A model generated the notes under the pieces. That model had not been told where the DNA came from, searched no databases, and saw only the letters and a program-made list of their open reading frames with translations. Shown one piece after another: positions 29,440-40,555 of a stretch of 64,000 bases of DNA (position 1 is its first letter; each line of letters opens with the position of its first letter). The translations under genes were made by a program, and so were the position numbers. The stretch comes from Sycon ciliatum (taxonomy: Eukaryota > Porifera > Calcarea > Leucosolenida > Sycettidae), in NCBI RefSeq assembly GCF_964019385.1, contig NC_088645.1:28799294-28863293 (forward strand), in the 5' to 3' direction.

Positions 29440-29751
29440 ATGAAAATGTATCACATAATCTGCCGTGGGACAGTTGGGTTTGGATACTCTCTCTCCAACA
29501 TTCCACAGTTCCGTGACAATATTCTGGGGGTGAGTTTGGAACTCACGAAAGATGATCAGGAGCATGACACGATCAACATCCACATATTTACCAATAATCC
29601 ACAGATTTTTATGTCATTGACAAAAGCAGAGCTTGACAAAATGGATTATGGGAGTTTCCAGTTAGTGAGTGTTGATAGGATTGATGAGAGCTTGGAAGAT
29701 CACTGTGAAAATATGGGATTGTTGGCACATCTTTGTATCCATGAGAAATAA
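29440..29751 (+). CDS. Small Maverick protein, unknown
   Basis: 103 codons beginning MKMYHIICRGTVGFGYS. Mixed alpha/beta composition with no Cys motif, membrane segment or repeat; the central part (TINIHIFTNNPQIFMSLT) is beta-like. Intact, spaced only 22 bp from the next gene on the same strand. Not recognised. Confidence 0.6.
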   Translation: MKMYHIICRGTVGFGYSLSNIPQFRDNILGVSLELTKDDQEHDTINIHIFTNNPQIFMSLTKAELDKMDYGSFQLVSVDRIDESLEDHCENMGLLAHLCIHEK

Positions 29752-29756
29752 AAAAG

Positions 29757-29773
29757 TAGATAGATAGATTAAG
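29757..29773 (+). promoter_or_regulatory. TAGATAGATAGATTAAG start-proximal motif
   Basis: Fills the gap between the stop of the 29440 gene and the ATG at 29774. Confidence 0.5.
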
Positions 29774-29989
29774 ATGAATGTTCATTGCCTATCGTGTAAG
29801 AAAAAGCAACAGATGAGAGGGATACAAGGAGAAGTCACATCAACTGGTCAACCATATGTCAAGGGTAAATGCTCAGTATGTGGTCGATCGTGTTCACAAT
29901 TTATCAAGAAATCGGAAATCAGAGAAGGTGGATTCCTGTCTGGTTTGTTCAAGATGATAGGTTTAGGAGTAAAAAAAAAAAATAGATAG
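29774..29989 (+). CDS. Zinc-ribbon protein (DUF5679-like)
   Basis: 71 codons. Cysteine pairs CLSCKKK and CSVCGRS, about 30 residues apart around a VTSTGQPYVKGKC segment, match the small zinc-ribbon layout I associate with DUF5679 proteins of large DNA viruses and phages. The C-terminus is hydrophobic and glycine-rich (GGFLSGLFKMIGLG) and ends in lysines read from a poly-A run. A nucleic-acid or protein adaptor role is possible; none is shown. Intact. Confidence 0.65.
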   Translation: MNVHCLSCKKKQQMRGIQGEVTSTGQPYVKGKCSVCGRSCSQFIKKSEIREGGFLSGLFKMIGLGVKKKNR

Positions 29990-29996
29990 GAACTGG
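29983..29996 (+). promoter_or_regulatory. TAGATAGG motif before the integrase, without ATG
   Basis: TAGATAGGAACTGG here compares with TAGATAGGAACCATG at 17270; the ATG expected after the motif is absent. Confidence 0.45.
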
Positions 29997-30923
29997 ACTG
30001 ATGATCTGGCTGATGAGTTACACAAGCCAAAGCGTGTGAATTTCACTAGGAGACAAGTGACTGTGAGTGAGATTGATGAAATCTGGTCCGCCGATCTCGT
30101 GGATATGACAGCTTTTCGTAAATACAATGATGAAATCAAATTTTTGCTTACTGTCATTGATCTGTTCAGCCGATATGCTTGGGTTGTTCCACTCGAATCC
30201 AAGAAAGGTGTTGACATCCAATCAGCATTTCGATCCATCGTGAAAACTAGCAGCAGGAAACCACGTAAGCTGTGGGTTGATCAGGGTACCGAGTTCTATA
30301 ATCGAACGTTCAAACACTGGCTTGATGAGAATCAGATCACGATGTACAGCACTCACAACGAAGGAAAGGCTGTTGTAGTTGAGCGTTTCAACCGAACTCT
30401 GAAAACCAGGATGTGGAAATACTTCAGTGCTAACTCCACCAGCAGGTACATCGATGTCCTTCCACATTTGGTAGAGAAGTACAACACGACAAAACACAGA
30501 GGTGTTCGGATGACACCAACTGAGGCATCACGGGAGAAGAACGCTGATCGAATCCGTGACTCACTGGGTGAGAAATCTCCACTATCCAGGTCCACTAAAT
30601 TCCAGATAGATGACCACGTCCGACTGGTGAAGCAGAAACGACATTTCGAGAAAGGATACACTCCGAACTGGACTGAGGAGGTATTCAGGATCACCGATAT
30701 TCTCCCGACCAGACCCAATACGTACTCTGTCAAGGACCTCGATGGTGAACCCGTTGATGGGTCGTTCTATGAACAAGAGCTCCAGAAAACTACTCAAGAA
30801 ATCTACCGGATCGAGAAAGTGCTCCGAAAGGACAACAAGAAGAAACAAGCCCTTGTGAGGTGGAAAGGCTACTCGGCAAGATTCGACAGCTGGGTGCCGT
30901 TTGATCAACTCAGCTGGTTGTGA
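29990..30923 (+). CDS. Maverick integrase (retroviral type) with chromodomain
   Basis: The frame is open from just after the TAGATAGG motif; the first recognised alternative start is GTG at 30036, and no ATG is near. Counting from 30036: catalytic Asp20 (WSADLVDM), Asp82 (WVDQGTEF) and Glu116 (VVVERFNR) form the D,D-35-E-like triad of the rve fold. A conserved EKYNTTKHRGVRMTPTEA block follows. The C-terminal ~45 residues (YRIEKVLRKDN...ALVRWKGYSARFDSWVPFDQL) are a chromodomain, which may steer insertion to marked chromatin. The N-terminal zinc region is short or lost. It would generate the observed 6-bp GTGGTC duplication. Confidence 0.92.
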
Positions 30924-31110
30924 TCACGGATCACAGCAGCAGATTTGTTTGTAGAAAAAAATCACGGGGTAGACCTACTAACTGTCAACAGCACCGGATT
31001 CGGACGCTTATCAGTACTAATAGACATAAACAACTCCATATGTGTTTGACCCCGATAGCCTGGTTGGTAAATCTACACACAGGATAAGAAATCGAGAGTC
31101 ACGGGTTCGA
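30924..31110. other. Spacer with tRNA-like B-box segment
   Basis: At 31051-31112 TAGCCTGGTTGGTAAAT and, 35 bp on, GGGTTCGAATCACGG resemble RNA-polymerase-III A and B boxes. The stems of a tRNA cloverleaf do not form, so this is at most a tRNA-derived SINE remnant. Otherwise featureless. Confidence 0.4.
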
Positions 31111-31390
31111 ATCACGGAAACTGAGACCACATGCCACAATGCGCATGTCTGAATCCTGTTTCACGAAACTGAGACCACATGCCACAATGCGCATGTCTGA
31201 ATCCTGTTTCACAACAAGAAACTGAGAACACATGTCAATGAGCGTGTCTGAATCCTGTTTCACGAAACTGAGACCACATGCCACAATGCGCATGTCTGAA
31301 TCCTGTTTCACAACAAGAAACTGAGAACACATGCCAATGAGCGTGTCTGAATCCTGTTTCTGAGAACACATGCCGATGAGCGTGTCTTGT
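31111..31390. repeat. ~50-bp tandem repeat at the polymerase N-terminus
   Basis: Five to six imperfect units of GAAACTGAGA(C/A)CACATG...GCGTGTCTGAATCCTGTTTCAC. They immediately precede the open polymerase frame and have replaced or pushed away its start codon. Confidence 0.85.
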
Positions 31391-34300
31391 GAAAAAAAGA
31401 GAGAGACCTGAGCAAACTCACTATCACCTATGACGGGAAGAAACTCAAGACTGAGAAACAACTCCGGTGGATTCATAAAAAAATAGACCAAAGAAAGAAT
31501 CGGGAACTTCTCAAGCAACAGATTCGGAAGAATCGGAAGAATCGTAAGAGGAAACCGATTGTCACACCACCGTTCACAGTCTCAAAGTCAGTACCCAAAG
31601 GGATTCTGAAATCGTTCATCTATGAACCGAAAGAGAATCATCCAGATCTGTATATATTCTTTGATAGTATCAACATCCCACTGAGAACATTGATACAGAA
31701 AGAACTGGAAAATCTCAAAGGTGTGAAAGTCAGTCTGACATTACAAGTAGAAATGGAGAAAGGAGACGACATAACAACCACAGACACACCATACTTCAGA
31801 AGTGGACCAATGACAGTCACAACATCTCATGAGATTGATGACGGTATTCGAACGGCACATACACAAATTCATAGAAATATCGATAAGTGGATACAGAATG
31901 GATCAAACTGGCACATCAATCATATCGTCGGATTTTACGTTGATGTAGCAGCATATCAGCCAATGAGAGGTAAATCCTACATTGATTTACCGAACGAGCT
32001 CAAGAAAAAGAAGGCAATCATCAATGTCAAGAATAAGGATGATAAATGTCTGATGTGGGCACTGCTCTCAGCTCTGTATCCAGCAAAGAAGCATAGTGAC
32101 AGGGTAACTCAGTATACAGACTATAGCAACAAACTTGATCTGTTCGGAATCGATTTTCCAACACCACTGAGTCAGATTTCCAAAGTCGAGAAGCAAAACA
32201 GCCTAGCTATCAATGTCTTTGGGTATGAAGATAACGTGATCTATCCACTACTGCTGACAAAGAAAAGAGGTGAGAAAGTAATCAATCTTCTACTATACCA
32301 AAAAGAAGATCAGAATCACTACTGTTGGATCAAAGATTTCAGCAGATTGTGCTACGATCAGTCAAAGCATAAAGCCAGGAAATTCTTCTGTACAAGATGT
32401 CTCCAACCACACAACACAGAGAAATCCCTGAGCAATCATCAGGAGTATTGTGATAATGTCACTGGATTATCAGCACACATGGTACTACCAGAACCGGACG
32501 AAGATGGGAATCAACCAACACTGAAGTTCATTAATCATCACAAAATGCTACAATGTCCTTATGTAATCTATGCTGACACTGAGGCACTGATCAAGAAAAT
32601 TGATGGAGTGAAAAGCCAACAAACCAGCTGGGATTCACAGCATGTTCCTTGTGGTTTTGGTTACGTCGTGGTGCGTTCTGACGGAGTGATGACAAGTCAG
32701 TGTTTCTACCGGGGTGTTGATGCTATGGATGTATTCTTTGATAAACTCAAAAATGAGGAGAAGAAAATCCAATCAGCACTCAATAATCCAGCACCGATGG
32801 ATCTCACTAAGGATCAAGAAAAATTGTTCAGAGAGACAGAAGACTGTTGGATTTGTAAAAAGAAACTTGGTGATGACAGAGTCCGTGATCACGACCACAT
32901 CACTGGTGATTTCCGCGGTGCCGCACACAACGACTGTAACATCAAACTCAGAATTTATCCATACAAGCAGCACATCCCTGTGGTTTTTCACAACCTGAAA
33001 GGCTATGGCAGTCATCATCTCATCGGAGCAATCGGAAAGACAGATGTTGAGACCGTCACGTACACGGATAAGGATGGTGTGTGTAAGAGTAAAACTGTGG
33101 GTGAGATATCAGTCATTCCCAACAACATGGAGAAATTCATCTCATTCACATGGAGACAGTTCCGGTTCATCGACAGCTGCCAGTTTCTCAATGCGTCACT
33201 CGATAGACTTGTGAAAACGACACCAGATGAGTCATTCACTCACACCAAGACGTTGTCAAACCATCAGCTGTTGATGAGGAAAGGGGTATACCCCTATGAA
33301 TACATGAACAGCTTCTCCAGGTTCGATGAGACTCAGCTACCAGCACAGAGTAAGTTCTATTCTTCAGTGTCTGATGAGGGGGTGAGTGATGATGACTACA
33401 AACATGCTGAGACAATGTGGATGAAATTCGACTGTCAGACTCTTGGTGATTATCACGACTTGTATCTCAAGACCGACGTGTTTCTCTTGGCTGACATCTT
33501 TGAGAATTTCAGAGTAGAAGCTGTCAGAACGTATCAGCTGGATCCAGCAAATTACTACACTCTGCCTGGATTTGCCTGGGATGCTCTGTTGATGTACTCA
33601 GGTGTGTCCTTGGAATTACTAACAGACTATGATCAGCACTTGTTTGTAGAATCAGGAATGAGAGGTGGTGTGTCGATGGTCTCACAACGATATGCTGCTG
33701 CTAATAATCACTATCAGGAGAAATTTGATGCTGATCAGCCATCGTCATTTATCCAGTATCTCGATGCCAACAATCTCTATGGTTGGGCAATGTCACAGCA
33801 TCTCCCAGTGTCTGATTTTCGGTGGGAGAAACCATCAGAGAAACTCCTGAACAAGATACTGAATACTCAAGATGATTCCTCATCGGGGTATATCGTCGAA
33901 TGTGATCTGGATTATCCACACGAACTTCATGAGGAGCACAACGATTATCCCGTTGCTCCGGAACGTCTTTCCGTCAATGAGGACATGCTATCTTCATACC
34001 AGCAGGAGCTTGTTGATAAACTCAATTCTTCCGGAGTAGATGCTCTCAAACTTGTACCAAACTTGAGGGACAAGACAAAGTACGTTCTCCATTACCGAAA
34101 CTTGAAACTCTACACTCAGCTCGGACTACGTTGTGTCAAAATTCATCGTGCTCTGAAATTTACTCAGACACCGTGGATGAGAAACTACATCGAGAAGAAT
34201 ACAGACCTCCGGAAGAAGGCAACGGATGATTTCTCCAAAGACTTCTATAAACTGATGAATAATGCGGTGTTTGGGAAAACTATGGAGAACGTTCGGAGGA

Positions 34301-34560
34301 GAGTCAACATAAAAGTGTTGAGAAGTCGTGAGGAGAAAAAAATCAAACAGCTTGTTGCCAAACCAACGTACAACCGCCATGTGATCTTCAACGATGACCT
34401 GGTCGGGGTACAAAGTAACAGGACAAAGGTCGTCCTCAACAAGCCCATATATGTTGGGATGTCGATTTTGGATCTCTCAAAGACACTCATGTATGACTTT
34501 TACTACAATCACCTGAAAGAGTTGTATGGCTCTGATGTGAAACTCTTGTACACCGATACG
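31391..34560 (+). pseudogene. Type-B DNA polymerase (Maverick), N-terminal and palm part
   Basis: The open frame runs from 31391 (after a TGA) with no ATG until past 31690. A basic helical segment is followed by a region with CTRC/C2H2-like cysteines, the exonuclease motif YADTEAL (about 32569), an embedded endonuclease-VII-like zinc motif (CWICKK...DHDHITGDFRGAAH..C, about 32848-32940), motif A YLDANNLYGWAM (about 33757) and motif B KLMNNAVFGKTMENVRRR (about 34249). It ends within motif C: YTDT is followed by a TAG that comes from the inserted DNA. Family members are protein-primed replicases of about 1100 residues. The catalytic aspartates of motif C are split from the rest. Confidence 0.92.
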
Positions 34561-35624
34561 TAGAGGATATAACCCGAGTCAGAGGGTTATACCGGCTGAA
34601 TATAAATCCCGACTGCGATAGCAGGAGGGATTTATATGAGGGTACGGTATAACCCGACTACGAGGGTCATATCCTACTTATGCCAGGTACCCCTACGCAT
34701 TTCCAGAACAACGAACCTATTTGGAGATCTCCTACATCATGCAGTACATGAACATCTTCTGATGGTTATCAGTTTTCAGTTGAAAGAATGGTCGAGCAAG
34801 GTCAGAAGGAGATTCCTCCGTGGATGTTTGGCATAAGATTTCCTTTCAGTACCAGTGCATATTGTAGCATCTTCATGATCTTGTCTTGAGTCGTGAGCGG
34901 TGCGGAAGTCGACTGAATTGCTGCGGTGCTGGAGTTTGTCGTTGAATCAAACTACCGTCACTAGTTAGATTACAGACTCTTTGGGAGTAAGTGTTACTAT
35001 AATTATGGTACAGTGCTGATTTTCACATGCGGCATCTTATAATCAGTTTTGCTTGCAAGTAGATGCATTTTGCATGCACTGTTTTGTATCACATTTCAAT
35101 CCAATCTATTGTAGCCTTTTCCACTGAATCGGGTTGAAGTACATGTACATGTACACTGGTATTATAAACTTATTTACGAAGGAGACAGTCTGTTGATGAT
35201 CTTCAACTCTTCGAAGTACAATGTACATTGCTGACCCATTCGGGATACTTCGTGGTTATTCGACGTTCTTTATCCTCAGATTCAGTATAACAGAATACTC
35301 TGTAGACGAATTCCAGGTCATTCCTCTTTTCCATTGTGTACTGTTCCTCGTCAGTGTGCCGTTCTGTGTGGAGTGTACACGTGCATGTGGTTTCCGTTGT
35401 GTCTGTTTTTGTATGGTCCGTGCGCTGGAGTACTGCCGCCGTACAAGTTCACTGCCTTTCAGGCAGTGAACATGTACGGTGGCAGTGCCCTAGCGTACGT
35501 ACCGTGCACCGGGATTTATATTCTATATAAATCCCGCGCGGGATTTATACTGGCCTATATAACCATGGCTAGACGAGCGCTGATTGGCTGAAAACAGGCC
35601 CTCCGTACCGTACCATGGTATAAA
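34561..35624. mobile_element. Palindrome-rich insertion in polymerase motif C
   Basis: 1,064 bp separating the two polymerase halves; the frame resumes at 35625. The left end has three successive hairpins (ATATAACCC.../...GGGTTATACC; TATAAATCCC.../...GGGATTTATA; GGTATAACCC.../...GGGTCATATCC) and the right end has TATAAATCCCGCGCGGGATTTATA-type arms around 35511-35550. I see no target duplication, no clear terminal repeat and no ORF. Class unknown. Confidence 0.6.
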
Positions 35625-36132
35625 GACAGCTTGGTTCTTCATTTCTTTACTGATGATCTGTTTGATGACATGAGTGAGTTTCTTGATAAGTATGATACAA
35701 GCAATTATGATCAATCACATCCGTTATATTCCGAGAAAAACAAGAAAGTTGTTGGCCTGTTCAAAGATGAACTCGGTGGAAAACTGATCACTGAGTTTGT
35801 AGGACTTCGCTCCAAGATGTACAGTTACTCTGGTGAGGAAAGTGGAAAAAGAGCAAAGGGGGTGAAAACAGCAGTGCTCTAGAAAACTATCACACATGAT
35901 GATTTCCGAAATTGTCTCTTGGATCAATCCGTGTTCCATCGAGAAATGACAACACTCCGGAGTCATAGACACGTCATTTTCGGAGAAACAGTTAATAAGA
36001 TAGCTTTATCACCATTGGACACAAAACGATATATCACAGAAGATGGATGTAGTACGTTAGCGTTCGGACACCATGAAATACCAAGATATCTGGCTGAGGA
36101 GGGGTTTGATAGTAGCATTTCATTCATGAGTT
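35625..36132 (+). pseudogene. Type-B DNA polymerase, C-terminal part
   Basis: Continues directly from motif C (DS then [14 protein letters not shown]) through the thumb region ([33 protein letters not shown]). An in-frame TAG at 35880 stops it, yet the same frame continues with family-like sequence (KTITHDDF, MTTLRSHRHVIF, ALSPLDTKRYI, AFGHHEIP) to about 36100 before a MITE. So this half also carries a nonsense mutation. Confidence 0.85.
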
Positions 36133-36135
36133 ATA

Positions 36136-36537
36136 TAGCAATAAAAACTGCTTTATGGCAGTTTTCTAAAAAAAGTTATTGTGTTCTAGTCCATGGACCC
36201 AGTCTAAAAAGTAAGAAATTAACGAAATGTGATAGCTGAAAATTAAAATTTCACACAAAACCTCACAATAATCACAACACTTGAAATGCTGCTTTCAACA
36301 CTAAACTTGTACTGCACCAACAATTGGCAACATGCATGCATAGGAAAGAGGATCACGAGGGGAAAAGGTCTTCTACATGTAGCTTTTAATTCTGTGTGTG
36401 ATTATTGTGAGGTTTTGTGTGAAATTTTAATTTTCAGCTATCACATTTCGTTAATTTCTTACTTTTTAGACTGGGTCCATGGACTAGAACACAATAACTT
36501 TTTTTAGAAAACTGCCATAAAGCAGTTTTTATTGCTA
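36136..36537. mobile_element. TA-flanked MITE with ~145-bp inverted repeats
   Basis: TAGCAATAAAAACTGCTTTA at the left pairs with its reverse complement at 36537, and pairing continues for about 145 bp (through CCTCACAATAATCAC). TA flanks both sides (36134-36135, 36538-36539), as for Tc1/mariner-type elements. No ORF. Confidence 0.88.
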
Positions 36538-36539
36538 TA

Positions 36540-37100
36540 ATTTCTTTTGTTTTTTCTGTCACCAATCAATGGATCTGGAATGCCCTATATCAATAATTAT
36601 GTAAATGATGGCCTTCACATCATATCAAGAGGTTTATGTACTCTTGATCATATCAATACCGTATTACGCATTGATTTGCTAGCCTTTTTTTGCAGAAAAT
36701 GGCACTAGCATAATGCATGTTCTTCTGCGGGGAAACATGTGAGTAGTGGTGGTGATACTTTTTTATACGGAGGTCATTCTGTGCATGTTGCTGTTGCAGA
36801 ATTTCATGACTCATAAATTTGTCTTGCCTTTCAGATAGTTCAGATTTCCCCACCCTCGATCAGATTTATTTGAGAAATGTAGCCATGCGGTGCGTGTCGC
36901 AGATATTTTTGTTGATTCTGTGTTTATTATGGTTTATAATCATGGGTTATCGTGATAAGGTCATCCAGCATCATATTGCCCTGAAATCGTAATCCTGTTG
37001 ATGTCGATACAACTTTTGGAAGTAGTTCAATGACTTCAAACTGTTAGTCCACGATTTTCTAAAACAACACAGCAAAGGAGGAACAATAAACATGTATTAA
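36540..37100. other. AT-rich Maverick-internal DNA, no gene seen
   Basis: Follows the polymerase end and MITE. Minor open frames lack motif or composition support. Whether it is ancestral Maverick spacer or another insertion cannot be told. Confidence 0.4.
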
Positions 37101-37725
37101 AATGTAAACAAATACATTGTTGAGTCCGACACATCGTTCCAACAACTACACTGGTCCTGAGGATAAAAGGGGCAAGGCTATGGTTGGAGGTTATTATTAT
37201 CAAATTGTCAAATTTTTGATAGGGCAATCCCCACAGGCCCAAGGCCTTCGTACAGGGTACCCTGGAGGTACTGAGAAATAAACAAGGCACTCCATAATAA
37301 TAAAATGCTACACATCTTTTGGTGAGTATGAATGATATCCAGTCGAACCTCTTTAGGACGAACACCAAGGGACCGATGGTATTTATTCTGTGAGTTTGTC
37401 TTAACCTATTTTATAACCAGTGAATACAATTATTTCTCCAATAGACATACCGTATATTCTCTATTATAATGTAAACAAATACATTGCTGAGGCCGACACC
37501 TCATTCCAACAACTACACTGATCCTGAGGATAAAAGGGTCAAGGCTATGGTTGGAGGTACTGATACTGAGAGATAAACAAGGCACTCCATGATAATAAAA
37601 TCTTAAATATATTTTGGTGAGTATGAATGATATCCAGTCAAACCTTTTTTAGGACGAACACCAAGGGACCGATGGTATTTATTCTGTGAGTTTGTCTTAA
37701 CCTATTTTATATCCATTGAACACAA
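37101..37725. repeat. Direct duplication of ~250-320 bp
   Basis: 37102-37425 and 37470-37722 share long blocks (GTAAACAAATACATTG, CAACTACACTG, GAATGATATCCAGTC, GACGAACACCAAGGGACCGA). The first has an extra ~60-bp segment. A MITE tip ACCGTATATTCTCTATTATA lies between them (about 37449) and matches the MITE at 45960. Confidence 0.85.
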
Positions 37726-37826
37726 ATATTTCTACAATGGAGATACGAATAGATTTCTTCTACAGCGAAAGATTCTAAGCCACACCGACTCATTGACTCG
37801 TCTCGTATGAAACAAAAGAGTCACTA

Positions 37827-38104
37827 GAGAGGTTCTGCAAAACGAAAATGCGTACAAACTTTCGCTCTACATCATGAAGTGCGAAACTTCGCACGAACTT
37901 TCGCAACTTTGGACGCGAAACTTGCAGGGAACGCGAAATGAACTGTCATAGGAAATTTCGTGAGATCGGGTCATGGCGTCCGTGCACTTGGCCCGCGTAA
38001 ACTACGAAAATGTGCAGAACGCAAAGTTCGCGCAAAAATTCGTACACACTTTCGCAAGGACTGTCGCGAAACTTCGTTCGAATTTTCGTTTTGCAGAACC
38101 TCTC
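37827..38104. mobile_element. TA-flanked MITE, GAGAGGTTCTGC family
   Basis: GAGAGGTTCTGCAAAACGAA at the left end and its reverse complement at the right, flanked by TA (37825-37826, 38105-38106). The interior is rich in CGAAA/TTTCG motifs. Related tips (GGGAGGTT) occur at 1779, 47296 and 50598. Confidence 0.88.
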
Positions 38105-39346
38105 TACTGAACGTTTCTTTAGCAACATGACGGCAACTGAAACAGCAACAGAGAAAGTACGATACATGTTCTGCACATTCTTGCAGGTACTACAAACAGA
38201 TTGCAGATCGTAATTCTTGCTTTGGCGGCACGAAACTTTATTTGGGGCAATGCCATCTCGACGGTACTCACAAATCAAACAGCCCAGATTCGAGTAAACA
38301 AGTCCAATCATACAAGTACGAGATTTTCACGAGACGACACTGCACCCATTGGCTTGTTTCGTATGAAGCAAACAAGTTACTGAACCTCTCCACAATGGAG
38401 ATTTTCCCTGATATGCGAATTTATTTGGCAAACTCGGTCAATGAGTCCTTGAACCTTTCCCTCCAGATTGGGAACTGCCAACGATAGTATGCCACTGACC
38501 AGTGCCTTAGTAGGCCCTTACTTGTAACGTACTAATGTCAATGAATATGAGTATTTTGACAACACATTTAACATAAGCCTTACCGTCAAGAAGGTGAACT
38601 CGCCTTCTTCGCACACTGTAGGCAAGGGCAAAGAGATAAAAATGGATCAAAATCCGAATAAAATCAGCACACGTTTCCGTAAATGAAAGGGTGAGTATAA
38701 GCAAATGAATCGAAGGAAACTGGTCAACTCAGAGATCACCTGTCATTGAGTATTCCGTAACAGGAGGCCTCGGCAGCGGAAAAGCTAAATTTAGAAAGGA
38801 GATCCTGTCAGCTTTTCCATTATTTATTGCATTCCGCCCAAAATCAGCACACTTTTCGTAAATGAAAGAGTCAACACAATCAAATGATTAAAAGGGAACT
38901 GGTCAACTCACCTGTCATTGAGTAATATTCCGCGAAAGGAGGTCTCAGCAGCGCCGAAACGAAATAAGCCAGGCCAGGAGACGAATATCCGAAACAGCTC
39001 ATGCAAGAAGCAGTTCCAAAGAAGGAAGTTCCTCGTGCATGCACATCCGAAAAGGCAACAACAAAAAGTCTGCAATGCACACGCATGCGGCCAGCCGGCC
39101 GCGCGATGGTAGGAGCCGTGGAGTAGCTCCCTAGGCCCTTGTCCAGGACCAGGTACCGAGCATCTTACGTGGAATCTTACGTAGCTACGTAGACAACGTG
39201 TCTGAATAGCGGTGTCGTTAGGTAGCGCCATGTGAACACAATAATAGAAAAGCTGACAGGATCGCTTTTCTAAATGCTCCGGATATGATGAAGCAGTTTG
39301 TCCAGTGATCATGAGAAGGAAAAAAAAAGATATTTTTTTACTTTTC
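38105..39346. repeat. Gene-poor stretch with diverged tandem repeat
   Basis: Two copies of a ~190-bp block (AATCAGCACAC..TTTCCGTAAATGAAAG to GAGG(C/T)CTC(G/A)GCAGCG) lie at about 38660-38780 and 38840-38965. Pieces of an A(A/G)AAGCTGACAGGATC inverted motif occur at 38800 and 39250. No gene is supported. Confidence 0.6.
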
Positions 39347-39895
39347 TTATACATTCGATTCTCTATAGTTCTTCCATATGGCATCAAGTCTTTGTTGTGA
39401 TTTTTTACACTTTGGAATGAATGGTTTGATCTTGATCACATCATCTTCATCATCAATGAGTTTCGAAAGTAGGAATGGATAACTCACTTTGACTTTTTTC
39501 TCTTTATTTGCTACTACCTTGATCCTCTGAATTTTATCAACAAGATTGTTGAATGGGGTTTTGCTAAGATATTTTGGTAAACCAACCTTGTTCAGGGTTA
39601 TCTCCAATCTTGTTTCGATTCCTGTTCTGGTTTTGGATTTTTCTATTTCTTCGAAGAAAGATGTGGTATCATACAGATCATTTTTCTTCATCTCATACAC
39701 CTCAAGATCCTCTGGAGTTACTTCATTTTCCAAAATCATCAATTCTATATCTGTAGGAAACCATTTCTGGTTTCTATAGTCAATGTAGTCCGCTATCATC
39801 TTATCTTTCCTGGTAGAGTGTTCATCATCTGTCCATGTATCCATCACCTCTTCTTCTTTGTTTGTGGAGTAGTCGTCATCAAACCACGCATTCAT
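39347..39895 (-). CDS. Maverick right-end protein, unknown
   Basis: 182 codons, charged and helical. An N-terminal duplicated motif (DDDYSTNKEEEVMDTW, DDEHSTRKDKMIADY) is followed by an RNQKWFPTDIELMILENEV block and a basic C-terminus (CKKSQQRLDAIWKNYRE). No enzyme signature. Intact; faces away from the right terminal repeat. Not recognised. Confidence 0.6.
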   Translation of the reverse strand: MNAWFDDDYSTNKEEEVMDTWTDDEHSTRKDKMIADYIDYRNQKWFPTDIELMILENEVTPEDLEVYEMKKNDLYDTTSFFEEIEKSKTRTGIETRLEITLNKVGLPKYLSKTPFNNLVDKIQRIKVVANKEKKVKVSYPFLLSKLIDDEDDVIKIKPFIPKCKKSQQRLDAIWKNYRESNV

Positions 39896-39956
39896 GATTT
39901 CACTTCTAAAAAAAAATTTTTTTGCTTTTTGTTTTTGTGAATTGTTTGACTACTTT

Positions 39957-40489
39957 TTACAAATCGTTTGCTGAGAATTTCACTTCTTCTTTCTGGAAAT
40001 GCTTTATAGCAACAACAACAAGTTTGAGACTGAGAGTGTCATCGGTCTTGTCTTTGTAAACCCACTTCAGGTGAACGATACCATTGACGGTGTCACCTTG
40101 CTTGATCTTGTTGGTTTTTGATGGTTTGTTGGTTTGTTGTCCGCATCAAAGATTGTACAATCAGGAGAAATCTGGAGAAACAGTATTGGGTGGTCACACT
40201 TTGCTGTGTTAATCCTACTTCTAATCGTATTTCCTTTGGATTCTATCTGCTTCTCGATCCGACGGATGGATTTACAAATGTCACTGTCAGAAGAAAATTT
40301 CAGAGAGTCCTCTTGTCCTTTCTTCACAACATTCATGATATTTGTCTCATCAGTGAATTTTATGTATGGTTCCTTATCATTGATTGTCAGTGATCCACAT
40401 TTATTCCCATCCTTGATTGTAATTCGACAATCAATGGAGTCAGTGAGAACATCAGCTGTGGTAAACGGGGTTGGCTTCTTGCTTGTCAT
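39957..40489 (-). pseudogene. Maverick right-end protein, possible single-strand-binding-like, frameshifted
   Basis: The main frame (40489-40067, 140 codons) opens MTSKKPTPFTTADVLTDSID, with beta-rich sequence (CGSLTINDKEPYIKFTDETN, CDHPILFLQISPDCTIFD). Near its end, in an A/C-repetitive stretch (40110-40150), coding passes to another frame, which continues to a stop at about 39957 with sequence such as NGIVHLKWVYKDK and LKLVVVAIKHF. Alternating beta strands and the replication-gene neighbourhood suggest an OB-fold-like DNA-binding protein, but that is a guess. Confidence 0.5.
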
Positions 40490-40555
40490 CTTGGAAAGTT
40501 TGTGTAGAATCGTTGTTTATACCTATGACAACCGTTCCTCTAATATAGAATAATT

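Noticed and set aside
29995..30030. CTGATGATCTGGCTGATGAG as another hammerhead
   Set aside because: No GAAA at the right spacing, no helix II or helix I pairing; it is integrase coding sequence.
31051..31112. tRNA gene
   Set aside because: A- and B-box-like motifs only; acceptor, D and anticodon stems do not pair.
31111..31390. CRISPR-like array of regular repeats
   Set aside because: Units are contiguous tandem copies with no unique spacers, in a eukaryotic context without cas genes.
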